In this document: in pieces, positions 9,139 to 16,417 of the stretch
Position numbering within the stretch: the first letter of the stretch is position 1
How the letters are laid out: each line of letters starts with the position of its first letter
Assembly: GCA_964481235.1 (NCBI GenBank)
Contig: CAYZYH010000001.1
Coordinates: 31,319 to 95,318 of the forward strand
Length of the DNA: 64,000 bases
Source of the DNA: JAUPVL01 sp964481235
Lineage (GTDB): Bacteria > Patescibacteriota > Saccharimonadia > CAILAD01 > BJGX01
Direction: 5' to 3'
The notes under the pieces: model-generated
Told to the model about the DNA's origin: nothing
Database searches by the model: none
The model's input: the letters and a program-made list of their open reading frames with translations, nothing else
Made by a program: the position numbers and the translations under genes

Positions 9139-9147
9139 TTGGTTTTG

Positions 9148-9486
9148 TTACATTTTGTTATAGAAGAAAAAAAGCACTCCCAAAAGAATTATAATCACCA
9201 CGCCCAGCGCCACCAGTATCTTGGTTTGGCTGATAGGTTCTCTTGGTGGGTTTTCAGATAGTAGGGTATCTACCTTGTCAGATTCAAGTTCTTCTGGAGT
9301 AATATTGAGATGATCGTCTATAATAACTTCTTTACTAGCATATTTTAAGCTTTCTGAGCCTTTTTGGGGGCTATTTGATGTATTTTTCACCTTTGCACGG
9401 CTATTTTCAGGCTTTGTAGTTACAGAGCTATTTTGAGCTCGTTTTTGAGCTTGACGACGTTTTTTAGATTTAGACTTTTTGGCCAT
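9148..9486 (-). CDS. Hypothetical basic protein with C-terminal membrane anchor
   Basis: A 112-residue protein starting MAKKSKSKKRRQAQKRAQ, very rich in Lys/Arg over the first 20 residues, then a polar, probably disordered stretch, and a single hydrophobic helix TKILVALGVVIIILLGVLFFFY at the end. This is a tail-anchor layout with the positive N-terminal part likely cytoplasmic, possibly contacting nucleic acid or phospholipid (inference). ATG at 9486 has GGAGGGCAAATA just upstream, a strong site. No named family is recognised. Confidence 0.7.
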   Translation of the reverse strand: MAKKSKSKKRRQAQKRAQNSSVTTKPENSRAKVKNTSNSPQKGSESLKYASKEVIIDDHLNITPEELESDKVDTLLSENPPREPISQTKILVALGVVIIILLGVLFFFYNKM

Positions 9487-9612
9487 TATTTGCCCTCCTT
9501 TATCTAATACAATCTGTATTTATTATTATAGCAGGTAAATAAAATCCCTCTGAGTATATTAGATGCTCGTTATAGTTATCTATATTTAGGTATTGAAGCA
9601 TAATTGCAGTAG

Positions 9613-9638
9613 ATAAAACCCCCTAAAACTAGGGGGTG
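9613..9638 (-). terminator. Rho-independent terminator
   Basis: Minus-strand hairpin ACCCCCTA/TAGGGGGT followed by TTTTATC, directly after the stop of the paralogous membrane-protein pair. Confidence 0.8.
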
Positions 9639-9648
9639 AAATAGATAA

Positions 9649-9999
9649 TTAATCTGGTTCTCTAAACAAAATTTCGCGCATTTCTGCCTTGAGTTTGCTT
9701 GCATAGTGGAAGGATATTATAGATAGTAATAGACTGGCCATCGGTAGGCTACCCATAACAAACCCAAGCAAGTAAGCATCTTTTGACTCGATTGGTAAAC
9801 TGCCGTTATCAGCTACAGAGAAGACTATTGTAGCCATAGCAACAATTATTACTATCTGTGCCATTAATACTGCCAAGCATACTCTTTTGAGATTTATGAG
9901 GTGTAGTTTTTCTGAGTCGTTAGCATCTAGGGCCAAGATCTCAGCAGTGCTTGGTAGTCTACCCCTATTGGCTTGATATGCATTGGTAGTACTGTTCAT
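9649..9999 (-). CDS. Hypothetical two-helix membrane protein (paralog A)
   Basis: A 116-residue protein with two hydrophobic segments (about 43-67 and 78-100). Its N-terminal cytoplasmic-looking part, RLPSTAEILALDANDSEKLHLI, resembles the corresponding part of the gene just upstream (RIPTTKEILQSTDDIHEQSQLL), so the two look like ancient tandem duplicates. The ATG overlaps the upstream stop (ATGA). No known family or function is recognised. Confidence 0.7.
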   Translation of the reverse strand: MNSTTNAYQANRGRLPSTAEILALDANDSEKLHLINLKRVCLAVLMAQIVIIVAMATIVFSVADNGSLPIESKDAYLLGFVMGSLPMASLLLSIISFHYASKLKAEMREILFREPD

Positions 10000-10352
10000 T
10001 GCTCTGCCTCTCTTGGGCCGGTTTCTTCTGGTGTTGTGTTGGCGTTGTTGTTAGCTGAAATGGCGAATAAGCTCGTCATTTGATTGGTGTAGGAAAATAC
10101 TCCTACAATTAAGGCCAAATAAAACAATACTCGCCAACCAGATGAAGGATCAATTGGTTTACCCTCAACAACGTATAAAAAGGTATTGAGAGTAATAAGA
10201 AATACACTAAATGAATTAACTACAAAACATATTTTGAAGAAAACCGACCAATTCCTGTCGCTCAACAGTTGAGATTGCTCATGAATATCATCAGTACTCT
10301 GTAAGATCTCTTTTGTCGTTGGTATTCTATTGAGAAGTAATGGCAATTGCAT
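9996..10352 (-). CDS. Hypothetical two-helix membrane protein (paralog B)
   Basis: A 118-residue protein with hydrophobic segments around 36-62 and 72-94 and a polar Asn/Thr/Glu-rich tail. It shares the P-(S/T)-T-x-EIL motif and the following acidic helix with its downstream partner, with which it is translationally coupled. ATG at 10352 has AAGGA nearby, and a TGGTATAAT extended -10 element lies at 10392-10400 on the minus strand. The pair may form a hetero-oligomer (inference); no database family is recognised. Confidence 0.7.
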   Translation of the reverse strand: MQLPLLLNRIPTTKEILQSTDDIHEQSQLLSDRNWSVFFKICFVVNSFSVFLITLNTFLYVVEGKPIDPSSGWRVLFYLALIVGVFSYTNQMTSLFAISANNNANTTPEETGPREAEQ

Positions 10353-10509
10353 GCTCTATCCTTGAGGTGGTAGGTGCGATTACATGAGTTAATTATACCA
10401 TATTGGTTAGTAATTTAGATTGACGCTATTTTGGCCTTATTTCAACCTGTCAAGCATAAATACTACTTAATTTTTAACCTGTTAGCCTGAATTATTCACA
10501 AAATAACTA

Positions 10510-10538
10510 TTGACAAAAGTGCTTATGTTTGGTATACT
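10510..10538 (+). promoter_or_regulatory. Sigma-70-type promoter for the Rpf-like gene
   Basis: TTGACA (10510-10515) and TATACT (10533-10538) with a 17-bp spacer, close to perfect consensus. The leader before the ATG at 10670 would be about 125 nt, unusually long for this window. Confidence 0.85.
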
Positions 10539-10545
10539 AGCGGTC

Positions 10546-10650
10546 GTTCTGTAGATGGGTCGAATTTGAACCCCCCACAGAACAGTTGAAATAACATTAA
10601 TCGAAAGGAGTACGACGCGTCAGCTGAACCGCCACTCTCAATTTATTGAG
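10546..10650 (+). promoter_or_regulatory. Structured 5' leader with an orphan ribosome binding site
   Basis: GTTCTGT (10546-10552) pairs with ACAGAAC (10577-10583), with GGGT/ACCC pairing inside. AAAGGAG follows at 10604-10610 but has no start codon in range. CTCAA/TTGAG (10637-10650) forms a second hairpin. The arrangement suggests post-transcriptional control of the Rpf-like gene. It does not match a riboswitch class I can name. Confidence 0.45.
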
Positions 10651-10669
10651 ATCGACGTATTCAACAACT

Positions 10670-11251
10670 ATGCGCCTAATACCCCAAGCAGCCATTGCTA
10701 TTGCAATGATTGCACAACAGGTGATTGCCACGGTACAAGTACCACTCACCGAAACAGCTAAGGCTGCCGAAGCCACAACTGTTGTACCAAGTAACTACAC
10801 ATTGACAATTAACACAAAAGCTCCTGGTGCTCTTGAGCTTAAAGCCAAAAAGGGATCATTCGACACCGATGTTGTTGCTCCTCTTAAGGCCGCTCAAGCT
10901 GCCAAAGCTGCTGAAGCCCAAAAGGCTGCAGAGGCTCAAGCTGCTGCTAACCAAGCTGCTGCTGTTGCGCGCGTAAGTGCTGCTCCAGCTAAGGCTAAAC
11001 TGGTTATTGGTGGTGACGACGCTTTTGCTCAGTTACGATACTGTGAAGCTGGTGGTGACTATAACAAAAACACCGGTAACGGTTACTATGGTGCCTACCA
11101 GTACGATATACGTACCTGGGGCAACTATAGTGGTTATGCCCGCCCTGACCTTGCTCCTCCAGAGGTGCAAGATGCCAAGGCACGTGCCACCCAAGCCGCA
11201 CGTGGTTGGTCTCCATGGCCTGCCTGTGCACGTAAGCTTGGATTGTTATAA
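10670..11251 (+). CDS. Secreted Rpf-like transglycosylase-domain protein
   Basis: A 193-residue secreted or membrane-anchored protein: hydrophobic N-terminal signal (AAIAIAMIAQQVIATVQV), an Ala/Lys/Gln-rich helical spacer (about 75-110), and a C-terminal domain starting FAQLRYCEAGGDYNKNTGNG. The CEAGG Glu corresponds to the catalytic Glu of resuscitation-promoting factors (CESGG), and YGAYQYDIRTW and GWSPWPACARKLGL match the fold. Rpf proteins cleave peptidoglycan glycan strands. ATG at 10670 gives a proper signal peptide; TTG at 10646 lies inside a hairpin. For an episymbiont it could act on its own or the host wall (inference). Confidence 0.85.
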   Translation: MRLIPQAAIAIAMIAQQVIATVQVPLTETAKAAEATTVVPSNYTLTINTKAPGALELKAKKGSFDTDVVAPLKAAQAAKAAEAQKAAEAQAAANQAAAVARVSAAPAKAKLVIGGDDAFAQLRYCEAGGDYNKNTGNGYYGAYQYDIRTWGNYSGYARPDLAPPEVQDAKARATQAARGWSPWPACARKLGLL

Positions 11252-11285
11252 GCAGCTGTTCTAAACAGAAAGCTAAAACAAAAGC

Positions 11286-11316
11286 AAAAAGCTCCCTATA
11301 AACGGGGGCTTTTTGT
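11286..11316 (+). terminator. Rho-independent terminator of the Rpf-like gene
   Basis: AAAAAGCTCCC and GGGGGCTTTTT form a stem with G-U pairs around a 7-nt loop, followed by a T run. Confidence 0.75.
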
Positions 11317-11320
11317 ATAT

Positions 11321-11350
11321 AAAAAGCCCCAGGTTGTTAAACCTAGAGCC
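11321..11350 (-). terminator. Rho-independent terminator overlapping a stop codon
   Basis: Minus-strand hairpin GCTCTAGGTT/AACCTGGGGC followed by TTTTTATAT. It overlaps the end of the hypothetical gene 11343-11792. Confidence 0.7.
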
Positions 11351-11792
11351 GATAGTCGAAGTCTAGCCACCAATCGGTAAGATCAAACTCGACCGCATTG
11401 ATAGTAGAAAATGCAATACGCACTACTTCGAGCGCCTTAGTTTTGTAATTAGGTAGCTTACTAATACTAGTAGCAATAGCCAAATAAGCTGCCTCTCCAG
11501 GTACATTACCTACAAACTCTACTCGCCACAACCAGCCAATAGTGGAATAGTTGGTGTGGCTAGGTTTTGATGGGTTGGGGTGGCGAACTGTACACTTTTG
11601 CCCCATGTAGGGCTTAAAAGCTGCCGTAATTTCGGCTTGAAAGTCTCGAACACCAATTGGGTTGCTAAGACCTTGCTTGGAGCGCTCAATAGCCCACTTG
11701 TCGCGCATTTCGTGGCCCAAGTCGTCTTTTTCTAACACTACAGCCAAACAACGCTCTCGGGCTTTGATAATTATCTCGGTGCAATCAGGCAC
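11343..11792 (-). CDS. Hypothetical protein
   Basis: A 149-residue soluble protein with no recognised domain. Notable are a central KPYMGQKCTVRHPNPSKPSHTNYSTIGWLWRVEFVG segment and an acidic C terminus with aromatic residues (DWWLDFDYRL). I start it at GTG 11792, which has GGAG 6 nt upstream; the TTG at 11804 overlaps that site. It is transcribed alone, convergent with the Rpf-like gene and divergent from pyrF. Function cannot be inferred. Confidence 0.65.
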   Translation of the reverse strand: MPDCTEIIIKARERCLAVVLEKDDLGHEMRDKWAIERSKQGLSNPIGVRDFQAEITAAFKPYMGQKCTVRHPNPSKPSHTNYSTIGWLWRVEFVGNVPGEAAYLAIATSISKLPNYKTKALEVVRIAFSTINAVEFDLTDWWLDFDYRL

Positions 11793-11944
11793 AACATACT
11801 CCAAATTGAGATGTACAAAACAGCTCTAATGTAGCACCTCAGCTACGATTATTCAAGACACCATTACGCACATGCTTGATGTTTGAGCCTAAAGTTGTAA
11901 CAATATACAGGATTTATCCGTACCTTCAAACGAGAGGCAAAAAG

Positions 11945-12811
11945 GTGTCTACTACCTTAGACAAGCTAAGATCTAGATGGGCTGAGGGCAAGTTTGTATG
12001 TGTAGGTTTAGATAGTAAGCTATCTAAACTGCCGGGTCATATCGTAAATAGGAATCCGTGGCCAGTAGGTGCAGATGAGCAGGTTGAGTTCAATCAACAG
12101 ATTATCGATGCTACTGGTAATACAGTAGCGGCTTTTAAGCCTAACTTCGCTTTTTACCTGTACAGCCCTGATGGCCTAGAAGCTCTTAGGGAAACCATTG
12201 CTTATATACATGCTAAGTTTCCTGATGTAGTAGTTATTCTCGATGCCAAGTTTGGTGATATTGGTAATACCAACGATCCATACGCTCAGTTTGCTTTTGA
12301 ATTTAGTGGGGCTGATGCTCTTACAATTCACAGCTATATGGGGCAAGTTGCTAATCAACCGTTTTTGGACAACCCCGATAAGCTTATTTTTGTGCTTTGC
12401 CGCACTAGCAATGATGGTGCGAATGAGTTTCAAGATATGGAACTTTCTAATATGGACTTTACGGTACACACCAGAGTCTATGAGGAAGTTGCTTATAGGG
12501 TTAATAAACACTGGAATACCAATGGTAACTGTGGCCTAGTAACTGGCGCCACCACGCCCGACGAAATTAAATACGTTCGTGAAATTGCTCCAGACGTACC
12601 ACTGCTTATACCTGGCATTGGCGCCCAAGGTGGCGAGCTAAAAGCTTCGGTGCTTAATGCCGCTACCGATGATGGGGGATTTGTAATTAACTCCAGTAGA
12701 GGCATTATTTTTGCCAGTAGTGGCAAAGATTTTCCCGAAGCTGCTCAAGCCGAGGCTTATAAGCTCACCCAACAAATTCGGTTCCATCTCAACGAACGGA
12801 GACCACAATAA
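11945..12811 (+). CDS. pyrF: Orotidine 5'-phosphate decarboxylase (type 2)
   Basis: Last step of UMP synthesis. The 288-residue protein has FVCVGLDS near the N terminus, the catalytic block DAKFGDIGNT (Asp-Lys-Asp array; most homologs have Arg where this has Phe), ALTIHSYMG, and the phosphate-binding C-terminal LIPGIGAQGG and NSSRGIIFA. These mark the longer PyrF subfamily 2. GTG at 11945 has GAGAGG 7 nt upstream, so I prefer it to a TTG 69 bp upstream. The stop overlaps the pyrE start (TAATG), giving a two-gene unit converting orotate to UMP. Confidence 0.93.
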   Translation: MSTTLDKLRSRWAEGKFVCVGLDSKLSKLPGHIVNRNPWPVGADEQVEFNQQIIDATGNTVAAFKPNFAFYLYSPDGLEALRETIAYIHAKFPDVVVILDAKFGDIGNTNDPYAQFAFEFSGADALTIHSYMGQVANQPFLDNPDKLIFVLCRTSNDGANEFQDMELSNMDFTVHTRVYEEVAYRVNKHWNTNGNCGLVTGATTPDEIKYVREIAPDVPLLIPGIGAQGGELKASVLNAATDDGGFVINSSRGIIFASSGKDFPEAAQAEAYKLTQQIRFHLNERRPQ

Positions 12812-13551
12812 TGGCTAAATCAGCTCCTGTGTCTCAAGATCTGCTCGATATGTTGTCTGGTTTTGGTTGTTTGGTCTTTGAGAACCAACACTTTGTCTAT
12901 AAGTCTGGCAAGCATGGCCATGCTTATATAAATGTCGACCCTGTTCTGTACCAGCCAAATGCAATTGCTACTATTGCTACCAAAATAGCTCGAGCTAGCA
13001 GTAGGGCTGGTCTACCTATTCCAGAAGTCGTTGCCGATCCTGCAGTTGGAGCAATTAGTTTTGGCTTGATGGTTGCCGACAGGTACAATGAACAGATAGC
13101 CTACAAGAGTGCCGATATAGGTACTCGCCCCGGCTCATACCCTAGTCAAGTTATGCATGTTTTTGCCGACAAGCTATCAGATGGTAGTTTTGCTTTGGAG
13201 CGCACTGGGTTTGCAAGAGCCTGCGAGGGAAAACGAGTGTTGGTGGTTGAAGATGTACTCAACTCCGGCACTAGTACTCGCGCAGTAATTGACTGCGTTC
13301 GCCAAGCTGGCGGAAATGTAATTGGGGTAAGTTGCTTTGTTAGTCGTGGTGGTCTTAATGCTACAGATCTAGGCGTACCAATGTTTACAGCTGTTGTTGA
13401 TATCGACATGCAGCAATTTGAAGCCAATGAGTGCCCACTTTGTGAGGCTAAAGTTCCAATGGTGATTGATGCTGGTCTTGGTAAGGGCCGCGACTGGGCT
13501 GAGGGTAATCCAGACTTCCCAGGCGGTTTTATCGAGCTACTCGTTGACTAA
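12811..13551 (+). CDS. pyrE: Orotate phosphoribosyltransferase
   Basis: Transfers ribose 5-phosphate from PRPP to orotate. The 246-residue protein carries the PRPP-binding motif VLVVEDVLNSGTS near residue 145, the GKHGHAYINVDPVLY substrate region near 32 and DPAVGAISFG. The C-terminal 45 residues (with CPLCEAKVP and DFPGGFIELL) extend past the usual core; the two Cys could bind a metal (inference). It is coupled to pyrF and followed by a terminator. No other pyrimidine genes are in the window. Confidence 0.93.
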   Translation: MAKSAPVSQDLLDMLSGFGCLVFENQHFVYKSGKHGHAYINVDPVLYQPNAIATIATKIARASSRAGLPIPEVVADPAVGAISFGLMVADRYNEQIAYKSADIGTRPGSYPSQVMHVFADKLSDGSFALERTGFARACEGKRVLVVEDVLNSGTSTRAVIDCVRQAGGNVIGVSCFVSRGGLNATDLGVPMFTAVVDIDMQQFEANECPLCEAKVPMVIDAGLGKGRDWAEGNPDFPGGFIELLVD

Positions 13552-13559
13552 AAACCTAT

Positions 13560-13591
13560 ACCCAATTCTTGATTGAATTGGGTATTTTATT
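13560..13591 (+). terminator. Rho-independent terminator of pyrFE
   Basis: ACCCAATTC and GAATTGGGT form a perfect 9-bp stem around a 6-nt loop, followed by ATTTTATTT. Confidence 0.85.
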
Positions 13592-13604
13592 TAGCTTAAA
13601 CAAC

Positions 13605-13633
13605 TAAAAAAGACCAGATTTACTGGTCTTTTT
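13605..13633. terminator. Bidirectional terminator
   Basis: AAAAAGACCAG and CTGGTCTTTTT form a symmetrical hairpin with A and T runs on both sides. It can end transcripts from either direction, including the small ORF 13689-13787. Confidence 0.85.
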
Positions 13634-13688
13634 AACTATCTCTTCAATGTATAAATTCAATGTAAAACGCAAATTTTAACTTTAGAAG

Positions 13689-13787
13689 TTACTGGCAAAC
13701 CTCACATTCGGCCAATTCTTCTGGGTTGATCGGGCAAACCATGGGTTTATCCCACTCTTCGTCGTTGATCTTGTTCGTTTCTGGCAC
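13689..13787 (-). CDS. 32-residue Cys-containing ORF (possible peptide precursor or zinc peptide)
   Basis: GTG start, 32 residues: an acidic N-terminal half (PETNKINDEEWDKP) and a C-terminal half with three Cys (MVCPINPEELAECEVCQ). AAAGGAGGG lies 8 nt before the start, the strongest ribosome binding site nearby. A promoter lies at 13852-13881 and a terminator at 13605-13633, so this is a complete small transcription unit. The C-x-x-C pair and the leader-like acidic first half resemble a small metal-binding peptide or a modified-peptide precursor, but no modifying enzyme is adjacent. Function unknown. Confidence 0.6.
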   Translation of the reverse strand: MPETNKINDEEWDKPMVCPINPEELAECEVCQ

Positions 13788-13851
13788 TTAAATAACCCTC
13801 CTTTTGTTTTATTTAATGCTTAGCTATTTACTAAACATGTTCGTGCTTATG

Positions 13852-13881
13852 ATTATACGCCTTTGTAAATCAGCTTGTAAA
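13852..13881 (-). promoter_or_regulatory. Promoter of the 32-residue ORF
   Basis: On the minus strand TTTACA (13876-13881) and TATAAT (13852-13857) are spaced 18 bp. The rest of the gap from 13788 to 13928 holds nothing else I can recognise. Confidence 0.65.
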
Positions 13882-13928
13882 TAGCAAATATACAAGTTTT
13901 TAGCACTATATGTAGTGTTTTTAACAAA

Positions 13929-13956
13929 ATAAAAACCCCTACTGGTAGTAGAGGTT
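13929..13956 (-). terminator. Rho-independent terminator
   Basis: Minus-strand hairpin AACCTCTAC/GTAGGGGTT with a 5-nt loop and TTTATTTTG behind it, just after the stop of 13966-14616. Confidence 0.8.
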
Positions 13957-13965
13957 TGAGACTTA

Positions 13966-14616
13966 CTAGCTAACTTTCATTAAGCTAGCAGTAGCATTGC
14001 GAACAGCCTCACTTAGAGGAAGATATTCTAACTCCAACTCGGCATACAGAGCACGCATTGCGGCAAGCGACTCCTCTTTGGCCTTGATCTCCTGATGCAA
14101 AGCCTGAAGCTTACTGACAGTTTCATCTAGCTTAGCCTGAAGTTCAGATGCCAAAGTGACAATGTTTGGGAAGCCATCATTGGTGTCTGCTGCTGCCTCG
14201 AGACCTACGGTCTCTGCAGTAGTGCCAACCTCTGGCTGATTAGAAGGTGTCTTTACTGGTTGCTTAGGAGCCCTAGTTTTTGGCTTGATGTTTTGAGTAG
14301 CATAAATTCGCTTGGTATGACGCTCGCGGGCATTTCGCAGGTCGCTCGCAGTAATGCGCTTCTTGGTCATATCGATATGCCACAGGTATGTGCCATTAGG
14401 TTGCTTGTCGCCCTTCACCATCACCCGCATATAGCTGAGATGGCGCGAGATGGTTGCGCTATGGTGGTATAGACCCAGAGGCTCTAAAAGTTCCCTGAGG
14501 GTAAAAACTCGGTTCCCCGATTCATCACCAGGCATAGCCTGCAGAGCTTTCAGAACCTTATTGAGTATCTTCACCCATTCGTCTTCATTGCGAAGTCGCT
14601 TATTCTTTTCTGACAA
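13966..14616 (-). CDS. Hypothetical protein, winged-helix-like N terminus and coiled coil
   Basis: About 216 residues. The N-terminal 100 residues (VFTLRELLEPLGLYHHSATISRHLSYMRVM, then a short beta-like GTYLWHIDM) look like a winged-helix DNA-binding fold. A low-complexity linker follows (about 110-150), then a long heptad-rich helix (LASELQAKLDETVSKLQAL). TTG at 14616 has AAGGTGG 5 nt upstream; a GTG at 14625 is possible but overlaps that site. It lies downstream of, and parallel to, the GHKL ATPase pair but has its own promoter and palindrome. A regulator or structural role is inference. Confidence 0.6.
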   Translation of the reverse strand: MSEKNKRLRNEDEWVKILNKVLKALQAMPGDESGNRVFTLRELLEPLGLYHHSATISRHLSYMRVMVKGDKQPNGTYLWHIDMTKKRITASDLRNARERHTKRIYATQNIKPKTRAPKQPVKTPSNQPEVGTTAETVGLEAAADTNDGFPNIVTLASELQAKLDETVSKLQALHQEIKAKEESLAAMRALYAELELEYLPLSEAVRNATASLMKVS

Positions 14617-14635
14617 AAGATCCACCTTAGTTATG

Positions 14636-14650
14636 CGGGTAATTTACCCG
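14636..14650. promoter_or_regulatory. Palindrome CGGGTAATTTACCCG, candidate operator
   Basis: Perfect 7-bp arms around one central base. It lies between the promoter at 14668-14696 and the start codon of the winged-helix-like gene, about 20 bp downstream of the -10 box. Position fits an operator or a 5' hairpin. Confidence 0.5.
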
Positions 14651-14667
14651 ACAAAATGGTCTTTGAG

Positions 14668-14696
14668 ATTGTAGCAATAAACTCTACATATGTCAA
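14668..14696 (-). promoter_or_regulatory. Sigma-70-type promoter
   Basis: Minus strand TTGACA (14691-14696), 17 bp, TACAAT (14668-14673). It drives 13966-14616 separately from the ATPase pair. Confidence 0.8.
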
Positions 14697-14707
14697 TGTG
14701 AGCTATG

Positions 14708-14739
14708 TAAAAACCCCTAGAACATAATTCTAGGGGTTG
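14708..14739 (-). terminator. Rho-independent terminator of the GHKL ATPase pair
   Basis: Minus-strand hairpin AACCCCTAGA/TCTAGGGGTT around a 7-nt loop, followed by TTTTAC. Confidence 0.85.
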
Positions 14740-14749
14740 GTTTATTAAT

Positions 14750-16417
14750 TTACTGGGTTAGCAAGATAACAAAGGCAGCAAGCTCTGTGTCGAGCACTTC
14801 GGCTGCATGCTTTTGTGATTCTTCAGGTGAACAATGCAGGCTAAGTGCCTGAATAGCCACCTGCTGTTGGTAGCGACGAATACAGAGGTCGGGGTTGCGA
14901 CTGTAGTCGGCGCATTGTAGATACAAGGGGTGCTTGGTGTTGATCCACAAAACACCTACTCGCAAATCTAGTTGCCAGGGTCCACTGAGGTGTTGAGTTT
15001 CGCCAAGGCGCAAGCCAAACGACTTCGCCTTAACGGTTTTACGCTCCTTACCAGATGGGTCCGGAACCTTGGTTTCGCCACCATTGGTGGTTCTACCATT
15101 TCCACCGCCACTGTTGCCGCCGCCTCCACCAGTTGGTGGTGCATCGCCCCCAGTGCCGCTGTTTCCGCCACCAGAACCACCTTCTCCGGTCTTCTTTGGA
15201 GCAGATGTTTTGCTGGCAGGCACATCAGTTTCTTCGTCGTCGCCGGTAGGGTCGGGGCCTTGTGCTCCAGTACCCGGTAGATCGGCCGGAAATCGACCAA
15301 CAAGATCGGCATACATTCTCATAGATGGGTCTTCAAAAAGCTTATTGAGAGCATCCAGAGCTTTTTCGGCATTTTTCTCAAATCGTTCTGAGTCTTCCCG
15401 GCTAAGAGCCTCTTGGTAGTATTCCCTACCAATATGCTCATACCAATTCTCTAGTGCCATACAGAACTCTACAAAGCCATCGTTGTCTTCATAGCTTACT
15501 CTATCAGGACTCAGTGTAAGAGTGTTACTGAGCAACTCTCCTTCAAAAATTCCCGAACAAAGTGCCTGAACAATCTCGTCGTCCAGTAGCTCTGTGAGGC
15601 TCCTTTGGTTTTTTATAAGAGTCTCAAATGGTACACGATACGGTGTAGCCAGGGTACCTGTAGAAACGCTACCGCTATACTTGCCTTCAATTCGAAGGGC
15701 TAAGAACAGCTTGATCTCAACCAACTTATCACGCCTAGGCTCAAACAAGAACAGATCAAGTTTGGTACCACTATAAGGCTCAGCCACCGTCGTAAAGGTG
15801 TATTCTGGGCCCTTCAATGGTTGTACGGTAAAGCGCAACACCGTGTCGTTTCGAAGCATCTTGGTGCGAAAGTTGGTAACAGCTGTAGCAGCCAACTTAT
15901 TCACATCAAACTCCGACGTTTTACGGTCTTTGGTAACACCATGCATTACCATGCGCGTACGCCAATTGGGGTTTACGGGGTGCTTTTGGCGTTTTTGTTG
16001 ACTCTTGGAGAAAACAACCTCTACTTCTGAATCAGGAATATCAACTTCGTCAGCCGATTTCTCAATTTCATCGGTAACAAAGGTCCACTCCAGACCATTA
16101 GATGTAAATGTGAAGTAATCACACTTACCCAAGGGAGCTACCAGGCCACGGCCAAATTGACCATAGGCATCTAATTGCTCGCCCTTAATGCTACGGCCAA
16201 CTGTCTGTAGAGCAGTGTTAAACTTCTCTTTGGTAACACCTACGCCGTCGTCATAAACGCGAATTTCGCGCTTTTTGCGATTGATATCTACCCAAACATT
16301 TTGAGCATCGGCATCCATAGCGTTCTGGATAGCCTCTAAGATAACCGCAAAGACATATGGGTAAGTTTCTGCGGCGGCCATGATGGCCGCTCCTACGTGG
16401 GGTTTGAGTTTGGCCAT
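14750..16417 (-). CDS. GHKL (Bergerat-fold) ATPase of unknown system
   Basis: A 555-residue protein. The N-terminal 120 residues have the Hsp90/MutL/MORC-type ATP site: N-box EAIQNAMDADAQNVWVDI (catalytic Glu and Mg-binding Asn), G1 box YDDGVGV and a G2-like YGQFGRGLVAPLG. A transducer-like middle (about 130-350) follows, then a long Gly/Pro/Thr-rich low-complexity linker (about 395-460) and a C-terminal domain of about 95 residues with WQLDLRVGVLWINTKHPLYL. No TOPRIM, DNA-mismatch or kinase domain is visible. It overlaps the stop of the upstream gene by one base (ATGA), so both are co-translated. Function unknown; defence or DNA metabolism is inference. Confidence 0.8.
   Translation of the reverse strand: MAKLKPHVGAAIMAAAETYPYVFAVILEAIQNAMDADAQNVWVDINRKKREIRVYDDGVGVTKEKFNTALQTVGRSIKGEQLDAYGQFGRGLVAPLGKCDYFTFTSNGLEWTFVTDEIEKSADEVDIPDSEVEVVFSKSQQKRQKHPVNPNWRTRMVMHGVTKDRKTSEFDVNKLAATAVTNFRTKMLRNDTVLRFTVQPLKGPEYTFTTVAEPYSGTKLDLFLFEPRRDKLVEIKLFLALRIEGKYSGSVSTGTLATPYRVPFETLIKNQRSLTELLDDEIVQALCSGIFEGELLSNTLTLSPDRVSYEDNDGFVEFCMALENWYEHIGREYYQEALSREDSERFEKNAEKALDALNKLFEDPSMRMYADLVGRFPADLPGTGAQGPDPTGDDEETDVPASKTSAPKKTGEGGSGGGNSGTGGDAPPTGGGGGNSGGGNGRTTNGGETKVPDPSGKERKTVKAKSFGLRLGETQHLSGPWQLDLRVGVLWINTKHPLYLQCADYSRNPDLCIRRYQQQVAIQALSLHCSPEESQKHAAEVLDTELAAFVILLTQ

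Noticed and set aside
10553..10575. tRNA-like GGGTCGAATTTGAACC resembling a T-arm
   Set aside because: No acceptor, D or anticodon stems can be drawn around it; it is the loop region of the Rpf leader hairpin.
15069..15419. Plus-strand 116-codon Pro-rich frame opposite the GHKL ATPase
   Set aside because: It is the antisense of the Gly-rich linker; Pro runs come from GGN codons on the other strand and there is no ribosome binding site.
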